Assembly: GCF_037055275.1 (NCBI RefSeq)
Contig: NZ_CP146343.1
Span: 134,001-198,000, forward strand
Origin: Pseudomonas sp. ML2-2023-3
GTDB taxonomy: Bacteria > Pseudomonadota > Gammaproteobacteria > Pseudomonadales > Pseudomonadaceae
DNA length: 64,000 nt
Direction: 5' to 3'
In this document: in pieces, positions 7,974 through 18,165 of the stretch
Layout of the letters: every line of letters starts with the position of its first letter
How positions within the stretch are numbered: position 1 is the stretch's first letter
Program-made: the position numbers and the translations under genes
The notes under the pieces: generated by a model
What the model was told of the DNA's origin: nothing
The model's input: only the letters and a program-made list of their open reading frames with translations
Databases searched by the model: none

Positions 7974-8860
7974 ATCAGCTCCTCTTCGTCTGCGCCGAGG
8001 TAGGCAGCAATCACTTTCGGGTCGTTACGAATAGCATCAGGCCCGCCCTCGGCAATCACGTTCCCGTGGTCGAGCACCACGATGTGATCGGAAATACTCA
8101 TGACCATGCCCATGTCGTGCTCGATCAGCACCACGGTCAGGTCGTGTTCGTCGCGCAACAGGCGAATCATTGCGCTCAACGCTTCGGTTTCCTGCGGGTT
8201 GAGGCCAGCCGCCGGTTCATCGAGACAGATGATTTGCGGGCGGGTACACATGGCCCGCGCAATCTCCAACCGCCGCTGCTGACCGTAGGACAACTCGCCA
8301 GCCAAGCGGTTGGCGCAGTCCACCAGATCGACCACCTCCAGCCAGTAGAACGCGTGGTCCAGCGCATCGCTTTCGGCCTTGCGATAGCCCTTGGTGTTGA
8401 GGATACCGGCGAGCATGCTGCGGTTGACCCACATGTGCTGGGCCACCAGCAGGTTTTCCAGCACCGACATTTCCTTGAACAGGCGAATGTTCTGAAAGGT
8501 GCGGGCCAGACCTGAGCGGTTGACCAGATGAGTACCACCGAACATTTTGTAGTACAGACGACTGGCGAACGCCTTGGGCGATACGAAGTCAGTCAACTTG
8601 AACGGCTCGCCCAACAACTTGATGACGTTGGTGCGTGTGCCTCGGGCATTGAGTTCGATCTTGCCGCCACTGGCCTTGTAGAACCCGGTCAGGCAGTTGA
8701 ACACGGTGGTTTTACCGGCACCGTTGGGGCCAATCAGGGCAAAGATCGAGTTGCGCTTGACCTTGAGGCTGACATCGCTCAGGGCCTTGATCCCGCCAAA
8801 GTGCATCATCAGTTTATCGACCGAGAGCACAACGTCGTCATTCAGAGTGGGTTCGTTCAT
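7970..8860 (-). CDS. livG: Branched-chain amino acid ABC transporter, ATPase LivG
   Basis: A 296-residue ABC ATPase, longer than LivF because of the LivG-type insertion after the first strand. Walker A is GPNGAGKT, then ARTFQNIRLFKEMSVLENLL, signature ELSYGQQRRLEIARAM, Walker B PQIICLDEPAAGLNP and the H-loop VLIEHDMG. The C-terminal extension GNVIAEGGPDAIRNDPKVIAAYLG is typical of the LivG class. Its ATG overlaps the end of livM by 4 bases and its stop overlaps livF by 4 bases, so the three genes are probably translationally coupled. Confidence 0.93.
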   Translation of the reverse strand: MNEPTLNDDVVLSVDKLMMHFGGIKALSDVSLKVKRNSIFALIGPNGAGKTTVFNCLTGFYKASGGKIELNARGTRTNVIKLLGEPFKLTDFVSPKAFASRLYYKMFGGTHLVNRSGLARTFQNIRLFKEMSVLENLLVAQHMWVNRSMLAGILNTKGYRKAESDALDHAFYWLEVVDLVDCANRLAGELSYGQQRRLEIARAMCTRPQIICLDEPAAGLNPQETEALSAMIRLLRDEHDLTVVLIEHDMGMVMSISDHIVVLDHGNVIAEGGPDAIRNDPKVIAAYLGADEEELI

Positions 8861-10140
8861 GGCGCAACCCCCTTGCGTGGTGTGACCCCGACACGGCTGA
8901 TGCGGATCAGGCCCCGCGGTCGCCAGATCATCATCAACACCATCAATACACCAAACAGCAGCACCCGGTATTCGGCAAAGCTGCGCAGCAGTTCAGGTGC
9001 CACGGTCAGCACGAACGCAGCGATCACCACGCCCACCGTCGAGCCCATGCCGCCGAGCACCACAATGGCGAGGATCAGTGCCGACTCGAAAAAGGTAAAC
9101 GAGGACGGGTTTACAAAACCCTGATAACTGGCAAAGAACACCCCGGCAAGACCTGCAGTGGAAGCACCGATGGTGAACGCCGAGAGTTTGACCAGCACGT
9201 GGTTCAGGCCCATGGAGCGACAGGCGATTTCGTCTTCGCGCAGCGCTTCCCAGGCGCGGCCAATCGGCATGCGAGTCAGGCGGTGCTTGATGTACAGCAC
9301 CAGCAGCACCACCAGAAACAGCACGATGTAGATAAACAGGAATTTGATATTGGGGTTGTAGTCCAGGCCGAAAAACTGGTGGAACGGCACCCCGCCCTCT
9401 TTGGCTACGCGGCCAAACTCCAGCCCGAGAAACGTCGGTGAAGGCACCGGCATACCGTTGGGCCCACCGGTAAACGACAGCCAATTATTGAGGATCAGGC
9501 GAATGATTTCACCAAAACCCAGGGTCACGATGGCCAAGTAATCCCCATGCATTCGCAATACCGGAAACCCGAGAATGCACCCCGCCATCGCCGCCGCAAT
9601 GGCCGCCAGCGGCAGCACCGACCAGAAGCCCAGCCCAAGGTACTGATAACCCAGCGCCAGGCCATAAGCACCGATGGCGTAGAAGGCCACGTACCCCAGA
9701 TCAAGCAAGCCCGCCAACCCGACCACGATGTTCAGCCCAAGGCCGAGCAGCACGTAGATCAGGCCGAGGATGACCACGGTCAGGATGTACTTGTTGGCAA
9801 AAAACGGGAACACGATGGCAATCACGATCAGCAGTGGCACGATCCAGCGCAGCCGCGATTTGTAATCGGGTGGCAGCACGTGCACGCCAGAACCGCTGGA
9901 CTCAAAGCTCTGAAGGATCTTCAAACCCTTGGACGTTTGCAGGAACAGGCTCAGGACAAACCGCCCCACCATCACAATCGCCACCAGCCAGCCAACACGC
10001 GCTGGCTGCAGGTTAAAGCTATAGCCGTCGAGCACAACCCCCACGATCGGCCCGAACACAATCAATGAAATCAACCCGGCAAGGATCGAATCGATAACGC
10101 TTTTTTTGATATCAATCGGTTTGTTAATGGCTGCAGACAT
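8857..10140 (-). CDS. livM: Branched-chain amino acid ABC transporter, permease LivM
   Basis: A 427-residue inner-membrane permease with about ten transmembrane segments. The conserved LivM core GLGLNIVVGLAGLLDLGYVAFYAIGAY and the cytoplasmic coupling loop GRAWEALREDEIACRSMGLN are both present. An N-terminal extension of about 100 residues before the core is as usual in pseudomonad LivM/BraE. It pairs with LivH to form the channel. It starts 2 bases after livH ends. Confidence 0.93.
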   Translation of the reverse strand: MSAAINKPIDIKKSVIDSILAGLISLIVFGPIVGVVLDGYSFNLQPARVGWLVAIVMVGRFVLSLFLQTSKGLKILQSFESSGSGVHVLPPDYKSRLRWIVPLLIVIAIVFPFFANKYILTVVILGLIYVLLGLGLNIVVGLAGLLDLGYVAFYAIGAYGLALGYQYLGLGFWSVLPLAAIAAAMAGCILGFPVLRMHGDYLAIVTLGFGEIIRLILNNWLSFTGGPNGMPVPSPTFLGLEFGRVAKEGGVPFHQFFGLDYNPNIKFLFIYIVLFLVVLLVLYIKHRLTRMPIGRAWEALREDEIACRSMGLNHVLVKLSAFTIGASTAGLAGVFFASYQGFVNPSSFTFFESALILAIVVLGGMGSTVGVVIAAFVLTVAPELLRSFAEYRVLLFGVLMVLMMIWRPRGLIRISRVGVTPRKGVAP

Positions 10141-10142
10141 AC

Positions 10143-11057
<915 letters not shown>

Positions 11058-11180
11058 AACGCAATCTCACGCACTGGAGCCTTTGCGCAGACGCAAGCCA
11101 TCCACGCCGTCAGAGGACAGCTTGGGTGGCAGGGTGTGTGCGACTCCTGGAAAAGAAGACAGGTGGTGCAGATACATTCC

Positions 11181-11212
11181 CGCCTGATGCCCGCCGAAGC
11201 GGACATCAGGCG
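11181..11212 (-). other. Strong intercistronic hairpin with UUCG loop between livK and livH
   Basis: On the transcribed strand: CGCCTGATG, a U.G pair, CCGC, loop TTCG, GCGG, CATCAGGCG, giving a stem of 14 pairs closed by a UUCG tetraloop. No U-run follows, so it is probably not a full terminator. A stable hairpin just after the binding-protein gene commonly protects its mRNA from 3' decay and raises LivK over the permease subunits. It starts 12 bases before the livK stop on the other side. Confidence 0.7.
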
Positions 11213-11223
11213 AGTGATTCATC

Positions 11224-12360
11224 TCACTTCTGTTTTTCCAGCTGGTGATATTTGCCGTCTTTGTCCCACTGATAAACCACGTAGTCAGAGACTTTCAGGT
11301 CGCCTTTACCGTCCCAGTTTTTTTCACCCATCACGGTTTTAACCGGGTTGGCCTTGAGCCACTTGGCGGCGTCTTCGCCTTTGTTGGATTTGGCGCCATT
11401 GAAGGCGTCAGCCAGGGCCTGGATCGAAGCGTAGGCGTACAGGGTGTAGCCTTCAGGCTCGGTACCCGCTTTGCGGAACTCTTCAACGACCGCCTTGCTG
11501 TCCGGGAGCAGGCGCGGGTCGGCGCCGAAGGTCATGTACACGCCATCGACATACTGCGGGCCACCGGCAGTGGCCACCAGTTCGTCGGTCACGATGCCAT
11601 CGTCCGACATGAATTTCACATCCTTGAGACCCGCTTCACGCAGTTGGCGGACCAGAGGACCGGCTTCTGGATGCAGACCGCCGAAGTACACGACATCGGC
11701 ACCGGCGCCGCGGATTTTTGTGACCAGCGCGCTGAAGTCTTTTTCACCCCGGGTCAGGCCTTCTTCCAGGATGGGTTTCACGCCGCGCTTGGTCAGCTGT
11801 GCACTGGTGGCATCGGCCAGACCTTTACCGTAGGTGTCCTTGTCGTTGATGACCGCTACTTTCTTGCCCTTGAGCACGTCGACAATGTAGTCGCCTGCAA
11901 CGATGCCTTGCTGGTCATCTCGTCCGCACATACGGAACACCGCATCCAGCCCGCGCTCAGTGACCTGCGGGTTGGTCGAGCCTGGGGTGATCATGATCAC
12001 ACCCGCATCGGCATACACCTCGGAAGCAGGAATCGTATTCGAGGAGCAGAAGTGACCGACCACACCGATCACTTTGTCCTGATCGACCAGGCGGTTGGCC
12101 ACGGCCACGGCCTGCTTGGGTTCGCAGGCATCGTCGCCGGCAACCAGCTTGATCTTCTCGCCGTTGATCCCGCCCGCCTTGTTGATTGCATCCGCAGCCG
12201 CCTGCGCACCCTTCATGTACTGCTCGCCAAATGCCGCGTTAGCACCCGTCATGGGGCCCGCCACACCGATTTTAAGATCCGCCTGAACAAACGAAGAGAC
12301 ACCCAGCGCTGCTGCCACGGCGAGGGCCAGAAAACCTTTTTTGTAGAACGTCTGCGACAT
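11224..12360 (-). CDS. livK: Branched-chain amino acid ABC transporter, substrate-binding protein LivK
   Basis: A 378-residue periplasmic binding protein. The signal peptide MSQTFYKKGFLALAVAAALG...VQA is cleaved before DLKIGVAGPMTGANAAFGEQ, the standard mature start of LivJ/LivK/BraC. A disulfide pair is likely between Cys in DDACEPKQA and the Cys of GHFCSSNT; the ligand-contact region is GHFCSSNTIPASEVYADAG. I chose the ATG at 12360 (AGGAG 10 bases upstream) over an upstream in-frame start because it begins the signal peptide properly. It heads livKHMGF and has a consensus sigma-54 promoter 58-72 bases upstream. Confidence 0.93.
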   Translation of the reverse strand: MSQTFYKKGFLALAVAAALGVSSFVQADLKIGVAGPMTGANAAFGEQYMKGAQAAADAINKAGGINGEKIKLVAGDDACEPKQAVAVANRLVDQDKVIGVVGHFCSSNTIPASEVYADAGVIMITPGSTNPQVTERGLDAVFRMCGRDDQQGIVAGDYIVDVLKGKKVAVINDKDTYGKGLADATSAQLTKRGVKPILEEGLTRGEKDFSALVTKIRGAGADVVYFGGLHPEAGPLVRQLREAGLKDVKFMSDDGIVTDELVATAGGPQYVDGVYMTFGADPRLLPDSKAVVEEFRKAGTEPEGYTLYAYASIQALADAFNGAKSNKGEDAAKWLKANPVKTVMGEKNWDGKGDLKVSDYVVYQWDKDGKYHQLEKQK

Positions 12361-12417
12361 GAGGTGGTGCTCCTGAGGTTTTATTAGATGGCACTTCGAC
12401 TTCACTTAAAGCTCAGA

Positions 12418-12432
12418 GCAAGCCGCGTGCCA
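12418..12432 (-). promoter_or_regulatory. Sigma-54 promoter for livKHMGF
   Basis: On the minus strand TGGCACG-CGGC-TTGC is an exact match to the sigma-54 consensus, followed by TCT. The -24 GG is at 12431-12430 and the -12 GC at 12419-12418. The start of transcription would be near 12407, leaving a leader of about 46 bases before livK. Confidence 0.8.
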
Positions 12433-12506
12433 TTGGCTTTTTATTCTTGGAAAAGTCGTTCTTTTGTTGTTTTATCGACTGTTTCGAGCCCATTTTCATT
12501 GGGCGT

Positions 12507-12604
12507 GCAACCGTCTAAACCGAGGAAGGTGAAACCGTTAAGTTTTTGCAGGCGCAACCATTCACGACTAACGTTGCAACCGGGTTGCCCTGCATTGTGC
12601 AACC
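12507..12604. promoter_or_regulatory. Repeated GCAACC motifs upstream of the livK promoter
   Basis: GCAACC occurs at 12507, 12554, 12576 and 12599, preceded by (T)GT or (G)GC. The last three are spaced 22 and 23 bp, two helical turns apart. They lie 75-170 bp upstream of the sigma-54 promoter, where activators bind. No known regulator is identified by this word alone. Confidence 0.45.
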
Positions 12605-12631
12605 GACCTGTAACCACTTGCGTCACCGAAC

Positions 12632-12648
12632 TGCACACTCTCGGTGCA
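12632..12648. promoter_or_regulatory. NtrC-type enhancer site upstream of livK
   Basis: TGCAC-ACTCTCG-GTGCA is a perfect match to the NtrC enhancer palindrome TGCAC-N7-GTGCA. It is about 230 bp upstream of the predicted livK transcription start, within the range over which NtrC contacts sigma-54 polymerase by DNA looping. The rest of the 362-base gap between livK and amaA has no gene. Confidence 0.65.
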
Positions 12649-12722
12649 TGACTGCTACAGGCCGCACCACTAAAGGCTAGCTGCTACGCGGCGAAACGTT
12701 GTGCCGTCCGAAAAAAAACCCG

Positions 12723-14006
12723 TCAGATCACAATTCTCAAACATTGGCCCGCGTGATACAGCGAGAAACCCGCTTCGTACAAACAGCTGCGCAACCCCGT
12801 TCCAGAGAGCGGCCGCATCGGCGCAAAAGGAATCGGCAAGGCCTTCGCATCGCCATTGCACAGGTAGTCGGCAAACGCTTTTCCCACCACGCTGCCCGTG
12901 GTCACGCCACGGCCGTTGTAACCCGTGACTGCCACCAAACCGGGCGCGGGCTCGAATAAACGCATCAGGTGATCGGGAGTAAACGCGATACACCCGGTCC
13001 AGGTGCACTCCCACTCCACGCCCTTGAGGTACGGAAAGTAATGCTGTTGAACCCGGTCGGCCCAGGCTTTGAGAAACCACGCAGGCTTTTGATTGCCATT
13101 ACCCAGGCTGCCCAACAATAAGCGGCCGTCAGCATCGCGGCGGATGCTGCTCAATACCTGGCGGGTGTCCCACGAGCCCTGGCCGCCGGGCAGGATGCGT
13201 TCAGCGGTTGCATCGGTCAGCGGTTTGGAGGCGACTTGATAGTAATAACCAGGGAAAAAGTTATGTCGCAGGTCAGTCCATTCGCCTTCGGTGTAGGCAT
13301 TGGACGCCAGGACTACCTGCTCAGCATTGACCGCACCCTGAGCCGTCTGTACTGACCAGCGTGTGCCCTGGCGCTCTAACCCGGTGACTGGAGAATGGTC
13401 AAACAGACGCCCGCCCAGATCACTCGCAGCCTTGGCCAGGCCCGAGGTGTAAGCCATCGGGTTGAGTGTCCCAGCGCGCCGGTCGAGCAAGGCAGCGGCG
13501 ATTTTCGGGGTGCCGGTAGCGGCTTCACAAGCAGCCCCGGTGAGCAGTTCAACCGGGGCTCCACGACGCTTCCATTGCGCTTCGCGGCTGCGCAGATCGG
13601 CTTCGCCCCGAGCGTTATGGGCCATGTGCAACGTGCCTTCGCGCCGCAGTTGGCAGTCGATCCGGTACTTGTCGATCAGGCTGAACACCAGCGCGGGCGC
13701 AGCACCGAGCATTCGATTGAGCTGACTGCCCACGGCTTCGCCGAAACCGGCTTCGATATCATCCGGAGGGATCCACATCCCGGCGTTAACCAGCCCCACG
13801 TTGCGCCCCGAACCACCGTGCCCGGTGCGATGAGCTTCGAGTACACAGACGCTTTTGCCTTGTTCAAGCAAATGGATGGCGGCGGACAGTCCGGTGATGC
13901 CAGCCCCAATCACACACACATCAACATTCAGTTCGCCCTTGAAAGCGGGCGCCTGGGGACGTTGTGGGGTGAGGTTTTCCCACAAACACTGTTCGAGTAA
14001 AGGCAT
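12723..14006 (-). CDS. amaA: L-pipecolate oxidase AmaA (FAD-dependent)
   Basis: A 427-residue DAO-family flavoenzyme. It has the FAD site DVCVIGAGITGLSAAIHLLEQ (about residues 29-49), GHGGSGRNVGLVNAGMW, and the C-terminal FAD loop VAVTGYNGRGVTTG. It closely matches, from memory, P. putida AmaA, which oxidises L-pipecolate to piperideine-6-carboxylate in lysine catabolism. The ATG at 14006 (GGAG upstream) starts MPLLEQCLWENLTPQRP, the family N-terminus; a longer frame reads through a REP repeat and is spurious. The amaB gene lies just upstream on the same strand, separated by a REP element. A gamma-glutamylputrescine-oxidase-type activity is the main alternative. Confidence 0.85.
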   Translation of the reverse strand: MPLLEQCLWENLTPQRPQAPAFKGELNVDVCVIGAGITGLSAAIHLLEQGKSVCVLEAHRTGHGGSGRNVGLVNAGMWIPPDDIEAGFGEAVGSQLNRMLGAAPALVFSLIDKYRIDCQLRREGTLHMAHNARGEADLRSREAQWKRRGAPVELLTGAACEAATGTPKIAAALLDRRAGTLNPMAYTSGLAKAASDLGGRLFDHSPVTGLERQGTRWSVQTAQGAVNAEQVVLASNAYTEGEWTDLRHNFFPGYYYQVASKPLTDATAERILPGGQGSWDTRQVLSSIRRDADGRLLLGSLGNGNQKPAWFLKAWADRVQQHYFPYLKGVEWECTWTGCIAFTPDHLMRLFEPAPGLVAVTGYNGRGVTTGSVVGKAFADYLCNGDAKALPIPFAPMRPLSGTGLRSCLYEAGFSLYHAGQCLRIVI

Positions 14007-14060
14007 TGCCAAGCTCCAGAAATGAAACCTAACGGTGATGCAATCATGGGCGCAACGGGT

Positions 14061-14145
14061 GTGGGAGCGGGCTTGCTCGCGATGCAGACAACCCGGTCTG
14101 GCTGGCAGACCGCAGCGATGCAATCGCGAGCAAGCCCGCTCCCAC
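14061..14145. repeat. REP-type palindromic element, family A copy 3
   Basis: Ends GTGGGAGCGGGCTTGCTCGC and GCGAGCAAGCCCGCTCCCAC in inverted orientation around a 45-base spacer. It lies inside the amaB-amaA intergenic gap, so it will be transcribed if the two genes form an operon. Confidence 0.9.
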
Positions 14146-14180
14146 CGTATCCTCCCACCACAGGTGACTCAGGGCTTACC

Positions 14181-15671
14181 TCAATCGAAGGTAATCCCCT
14201 GCGCCAACGGCAGTTCCAGCGAGTAATTGACGGTATTGGTCTGGCGCCGCATGTAGCCGCGCCACGCATCCGAGCCCGACTCCCGGCCGCCACCGGTTTC
14301 TTTCTCGCCACCAAAGGCACCGCCAATCTCCGCACCGCTTGGGCCAATGTTGACGTTGGCAATCCCGCAGTCACTGCCGGTGGCCGACATGAATTGCTCG
14401 GCTTCACGCACATCGGTGGTGAAAATGCATGACGACAGGCCCTGAGGCACGGCGTTGTTCAAGCGCAAAGCCTCGGCAAAGTCGCTGTAACCGACGACGT
14501 ACAGAATCGGGGCGAAGGTTTCGTCGCAAACCACATCGCTCTGCTCCGGCATTTCAACAATCGCCGGGGCCACGTAGTAAGCGCCGGGATACTGGCCAGC
14601 CAACTGACGCTCACCCCCAAACACCCGCCCGCCTTCGCTCAAGGCCTGTTCCAGTGCGTCCTGCATGCTTTCAAAGCTGTGCTTGTCGATCAGCGGGCCC
14701 ACCAGGTTGCCTTGCAGCGGGTGGCCGATACGGACTTTGGAATAGGCGGCCTTGAGCCGGGTGACGATTTCTTCCTTGACCGATTCATGGGCGATCAGCC
14801 GGCGCAGGCTGGTGCAACGTTGACCGGCGGTGCCGACGGCGCTGAACAAAATGGCGCGTACGGCCATGTCCAGATCGGCGCTCGGGGCCAGGATCATTGC
14901 GTTGTTGCCGCCCAGCTCCAGAATGCTGCGGGCAAAGCGGGCTGCGACTACGGGTGCCACTTCACGCCCCATGCGCGTGCTGCCAGTAGCGCTGATCAGT
15001 GCTACGCGCGGGTCTTCAACCAGTGCCTGGCCCGCATCACGACCGCCGATAATCACTTGGGCCAGGTACTTGGGGGCGTCGGCAAATGAATTCAGGACCC
15101 GATCAAACAACGCCTGGCAAGCCAGCGCGGTGAGCGGGGTTTTCTCGGACGGCTTCCAGATCACGGCGTTGCCGCACACCAGCGCCAGCGTGGTATTCCA
15201 CGCCCAGACGGCCACCGGGAAGTTGAATGCGCTGATCACCCCAACCACACCCAACGGATGCCAGGACTCACGCATATGGTGGCCCGGGCGCTCGGAGGCG
15301 ATGGTCAAACCGTACAGCTGACGCGACAGGCCGACGGCGAAGTCGCAGATGTCGATCATTTCCTGCACTTCGCCCAGGCCTTCCTGGGTGATTTTGCCCG
15401 CTTCCCACGACACCAGCTCGCCGAGGTCAGCCTTGTACTCACGCAGCAAATCGCCGAACTGGCGCACCAGCTCACCACGGCGCGGGGCCGGCACCTTGCG
15501 CCAGGCCTCGAAGGCGTGCTCGGCGCGGGTCACGTGCTGCTCGGTTTCAGCACCACCTTCCCAGTGAACGGCACCTATCTGGCTGCCATCAATCGGCGTG
15601 TAAACCGGCTGATTGCCCTGTTGATACAGCGCGGGGTTTACACCCAGACGATCCAGTAATGCAGCGACCAT
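14181..15671 (-). CDS. amaB: L-piperidine-6-carboxylate (aminoadipate semialdehyde) dehydrogenase AmaB
   Basis: A 496-residue ALDH7-type aldehyde dehydrogenase. It has EKTPLTALACQ (cofactor binding), the catalytic Glu in LELGGNNAMI and the catalytic Cys in GQRCTSLRR. It resembles antiquitin and P. putida AmaB, which oxidise aminoadipate semialdehyde to 2-aminoadipate. I chose the ATG at 15671 (MVAALLDRLGV, with AAGGAG 9 bases upstream) because the 21 residues before it are not family-like. It is followed by amaA and divergent from a LysR gene that probably regulates it. Confidence 0.88.
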   Translation of the reverse strand: MVAALLDRLGVNPALYQQGNQPVYTPIDGSQIGAVHWEGGAETEQHVTRAEHAFEAWRKVPAPRRGELVRQFGDLLREYKADLGELVSWEAGKITQEGLGEVQEMIDICDFAVGLSRQLYGLTIASERPGHHMRESWHPLGVVGVISAFNFPVAVWAWNTTLALVCGNAVIWKPSEKTPLTALACQALFDRVLNSFADAPKYLAQVIIGGRDAGQALVEDPRVALISATGSTRMGREVAPVVAARFARSILELGGNNAMILAPSADLDMAVRAILFSAVGTAGQRCTSLRRLIAHESVKEEIVTRLKAAYSKVRIGHPLQGNLVGPLIDKHSFESMQDALEQALSEGGRVFGGERQLAGQYPGAYYVAPAIVEMPEQSDVVCDETFAPILYVVGYSDFAEALRLNNAVPQGLSSCIFTTDVREAEQFMSATGSDCGIANVNIGPSGAEIGGAFGGEKETGGGRESGSDAWRGYMRRQTNTVNYSLELPLAQGITFD

Positions 15672-15826
15672 TGAAGGCACTCCTTGAACGTGAAAAAGAT
15701 AATTCGCAGGCCAGTAGTTGTAGCTGGGTCCCATGACGGCAACAAACGACCTTTAAGCGAGATATCATTCCGAAAATTCATGCTGGGTTGGTAACCTTGC
15801 CTGACAACAAGAATTAGGGGCCTTTC

Positions 15827-16723
15827 ATGCTCAACAAGCGCCATCTACCTTCGATCACGGCCTTGCAGTGTTTTGAGGCCGTCACGCGCCATCTGAGCTT
15901 CACCCGCGCCGCCGAAGAACTGAACCTGACCCAGAGCGCGGTCAGCAAGCAGGTCGCGCAGTTGGAGGAGCTGCTGCAGCACCTGCTGTTTCGCCGGGTG
16001 CGACGCCGTCTGCAACTGACGCCCGCAGGTGATTTGTATCTGGTTGAAGTCCGAAAAATCCTGACCCAGATCGAAATGTCGACCCATACCCTGCGCTCCT
16101 ATGGTGGCGAAACGGAGGTCTTGCGGGTCTCGACGCCATCAACCTTTGGTGCCCGCTGGCTGGTACCGCGACTCAAGGGCTGGGGCATACGCCATCCGCA
16201 CATCCATCTGGACCTGTGCAACGAGCAGCAAGGCGACGACCTGCTTCAAGGGCGCAGCGATCTGGCGTTTTATTTCGGCCAGGGCTCACGGCCTGGCACC
16301 GAAAGCCTGAAGCTGTTTGGTGAAGAACTGGTCGCCGTGTGTGCGCCCGCGAGCCTGCCAAGCACTGCCCTCACCGATCCGACCCAACTGACCGATATGG
16401 TGCTGCTGCAGAACGCCTCTCGGCCCCAGGCCTGGCACGAATGGTTTGAGCATCAGGGCTTTTGCACCGACCACAGCTATCACGGGCCGCGCTTTGACAC
16501 CTTTTATATGTGCATCCGTGCGGCGCAAGTAGGGTGTGGCGTAGCCTTGCTACCCAGATTTCTGGTGGAAGAGGAATTGGCCGACGGCAAACTGGTCATC
16601 GCCTGGCAGCACCTGATGCCGAGTCGCGACTCGTATTACCTGGCGTATCCTGAGCATTCGGCAGGCGTGCCCAAGGTGCGCGAGTTTGTGAGCTGGATGA
16701 TGGAGCAACTGAATGACCCGTAA
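15827..16723 (+). CDS. LysR-family regulator, divergent from amaB
   Basis: A 298-residue LysR-type regulator. The winged helix-turn-helix (about residues 10-65) reads SITALQCFEAVTRHLSFTRA then LNLTQSAVSKQVAQLE; the GcvA-like effector domain follows (STPSTFGARWLVPRL). Divergent placement 155 bases from amaB, and the same arrangement next to amaAB in other pseudomonads, point to control of lysine/pipecolate catabolism. The inducer cannot be read from sequence. A family B REP element begins 4 bases after its stop. Confidence 0.85.
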   Translation: MLNKRHLPSITALQCFEAVTRHLSFTRAAEELNLTQSAVSKQVAQLEELLQHLLFRRVRRRLQLTPAGDLYLVEVRKILTQIEMSTHTLRSYGGETEVLRVSTPSTFGARWLVPRLKGWGIRHPHIHLDLCNEQQGDDLLQGRSDLAFYFGQGSRPGTESLKLFGEELVAVCAPASLPSTALTDPTQLTDMVLLQNASRPQAWHEWFEHQGFCTDHSYHGPRFDTFYMCIRAAQVGCGVALLPRFLVEEELADGKLVIAWQHLMPSRDSYYLAYPEHSAGVPKVREFVSWMMEQLNDP

Positions 16724-16726
16724 TCC

Positions 16727-16819
16727 TGTAGTCGCTGCCGCAGGCTGCGATAAGGGCTGCAAGCCCTTTAAAAACCAGGGTCGCTGCGCAACCCATCGCA
16801 GCCTGCGGCAGCGACTACA
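16727..16819. repeat. REP-type palindromic element, family B copy
   Basis: Inverted ends TGTAGTCGCTGCCGCAGGCT and AGCCTGCGGCAGCGACTACA flank an inner arm pair. This is the second, unrelated repeat family in the window; its core is a perfect 20-base inverted repeat. Confidence 0.9.
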
Positions 16820-16947
16820 GAGATCCACGCCGCTTCATTCTTAAAAACCGCTGGCAAAACCGCCCGCGGATATGCGCCACTAGCGCCATTCATTGAAAAA
16901 GCTGAACACCGTGGCAATCAGGCACGGGCAGCATGGAGATTGCCGCT

Positions 16948-18162
16948 ATGAGCGAGAGTGTATTTGCCGATCGCATCGTGCAGAACCTGCTCGACACCGA
17001 CTTCTACAAATTGACCATGATGCAGGCGGTGCTGCACAACTACCCCAACGTTGAAGTCGAATGGGAATTCCGCTGCCGCAACAGTGAGGATTTACGCCCG
17101 TACCTCAACGAAATTCGCCACCAGATCGAGCGTCTGGGCGAGCTGAGCATGACTCAGGACCAGTTGGGGTTCCTGGAGCGAATCACGTTTATGAAGCCCG
17201 ACTTCATACGCTTTCTGGGCCTGTTTCGCTTCAATATGCGCTACGTACACACCGGCATCGAAAACGGCGAGCTGGTTATCCGCCTGCGTGGGCCGTGGCT
17301 GCATGTGATTTTGTTTGAAGTGCCGATGCTGGCGATTGTCAGTGAAGTCCGTAACCGCTCGCGTTATGCAGGCACCGTGCTGTCCCAGGCTCGCGAGCAG
17401 CTGTATCGCAAGTTCGACTGGCTGCAGGCCAACGCCAGTACCGAAGAATTGTCCGAGTTGCAGGTCGCCGATTTCGGTACTCGTCGACGTTTCTCATACC
17501 GAGTGCAGGAAGAAGTCGTCAACGTGCTCAAGCATGACTTCCCCGGGCGTTTTGTTGGTACCAGCAACGTCAACTTGTCCCGCGAGCTGGGCATGAAGCC
17601 CCTGGGCACCATGGCCCACGAGTGGATCATGGCCCATCAGCAACTGGGCCCACGGCTGATCGACAGCCAAAGCGCAGCGCTCGATTGCTGGGTGCGCGAG
17701 TACCGCGGGCTACTGGGCATTGCCCTGACGGACTGCATCACCACCGATGCCTTTCTGAAAGATTTTGATCTGTACTTCGCCAAGCTGTTCGACGGCTTGC
17801 GCCACGACTCGGGCGACCCGGTGGTATGGGCCGAAAAATGCATAGCCCACTACCACAAGCTGGGCATTGATCCGATGAGCAAGACCCTGGTGTTCTCCGA
17901 CAGCCTGACCCTGCCCCGCGCGCTGGAGATTTTCCGGGCACTGCGCGGCAGGATCAACGTCAGCTTCGGTATCGGCACCAACCTGACCTGCGACATTGCG
18001 GGTGTTGAGCCGATGAGCATCGTGCTTAAAATGACCGCCTGTAATGGCTCGCCAGTGGCCAAGATCTCGGATGAGCCGGGCAAGACCCATTGCTCGGACC
18101 CAAACTTCGCCGCCTATTTGCGCCACGTTTTCCAAGTTCCTGAACAATCTTCCAAGGAGTGA
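16948..18162 (+). CDS. pncB: Nicotinate phosphoribosyltransferase
   Basis: A 404-residue NAPRTase that joins nicotinate and PRPP to nicotinate mononucleotide, the first step of NAD salvage. It starts [24 protein letters not shown], and DTDFYKLTM is the family start motif. It also has [14 protein letters not shown] (with the regulatory-His type loop), [23 protein letters not shown] and [11 protein letters not shown] chose the ATG at 16948 (GGAG upstream) over a start at 16933. It is followed after 3 bases by nadE: a coherent NAD-salvage pair, as in P. aeruginosa PA4919-PA4920. Confidence 0.96.
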   Translation: MSESVFADRIVQNLLDTDFYKLTMMQAVLHNYPNVEVEWEFRCRNSEDLRPYLNEIRHQIERLGELSMTQDQLGFLERITFMKPDFIRFLGLFRFNMRYVHTGIENGELVIRLRGPWLHVILFEVPMLAIVSEVRNRSRYAGTVLSQAREQLYRKFDWLQANASTEELSELQVADFGTRRRFSYRVQEEVVNVLKHDFPGRFVGTSNVNLSRELGMKPLGTMAHEWIMAHQQLGPRLIDSQSAALDCWVREYRGLLGIALTDCITTDAFLKDFDLYFAKLFDGLRHDSGDPVVWAEKCIAHYHKLGIDPMSKTLVFSDSLTLPRALEIFRALRGRINVSFGIGTNLTCDIAGVEPMSIVLKMTACNGSPVAKISDEPGKTHCSDPNFAAYLRHVFQVPEQSSKE

Positions 18163-18165
18163 ATC

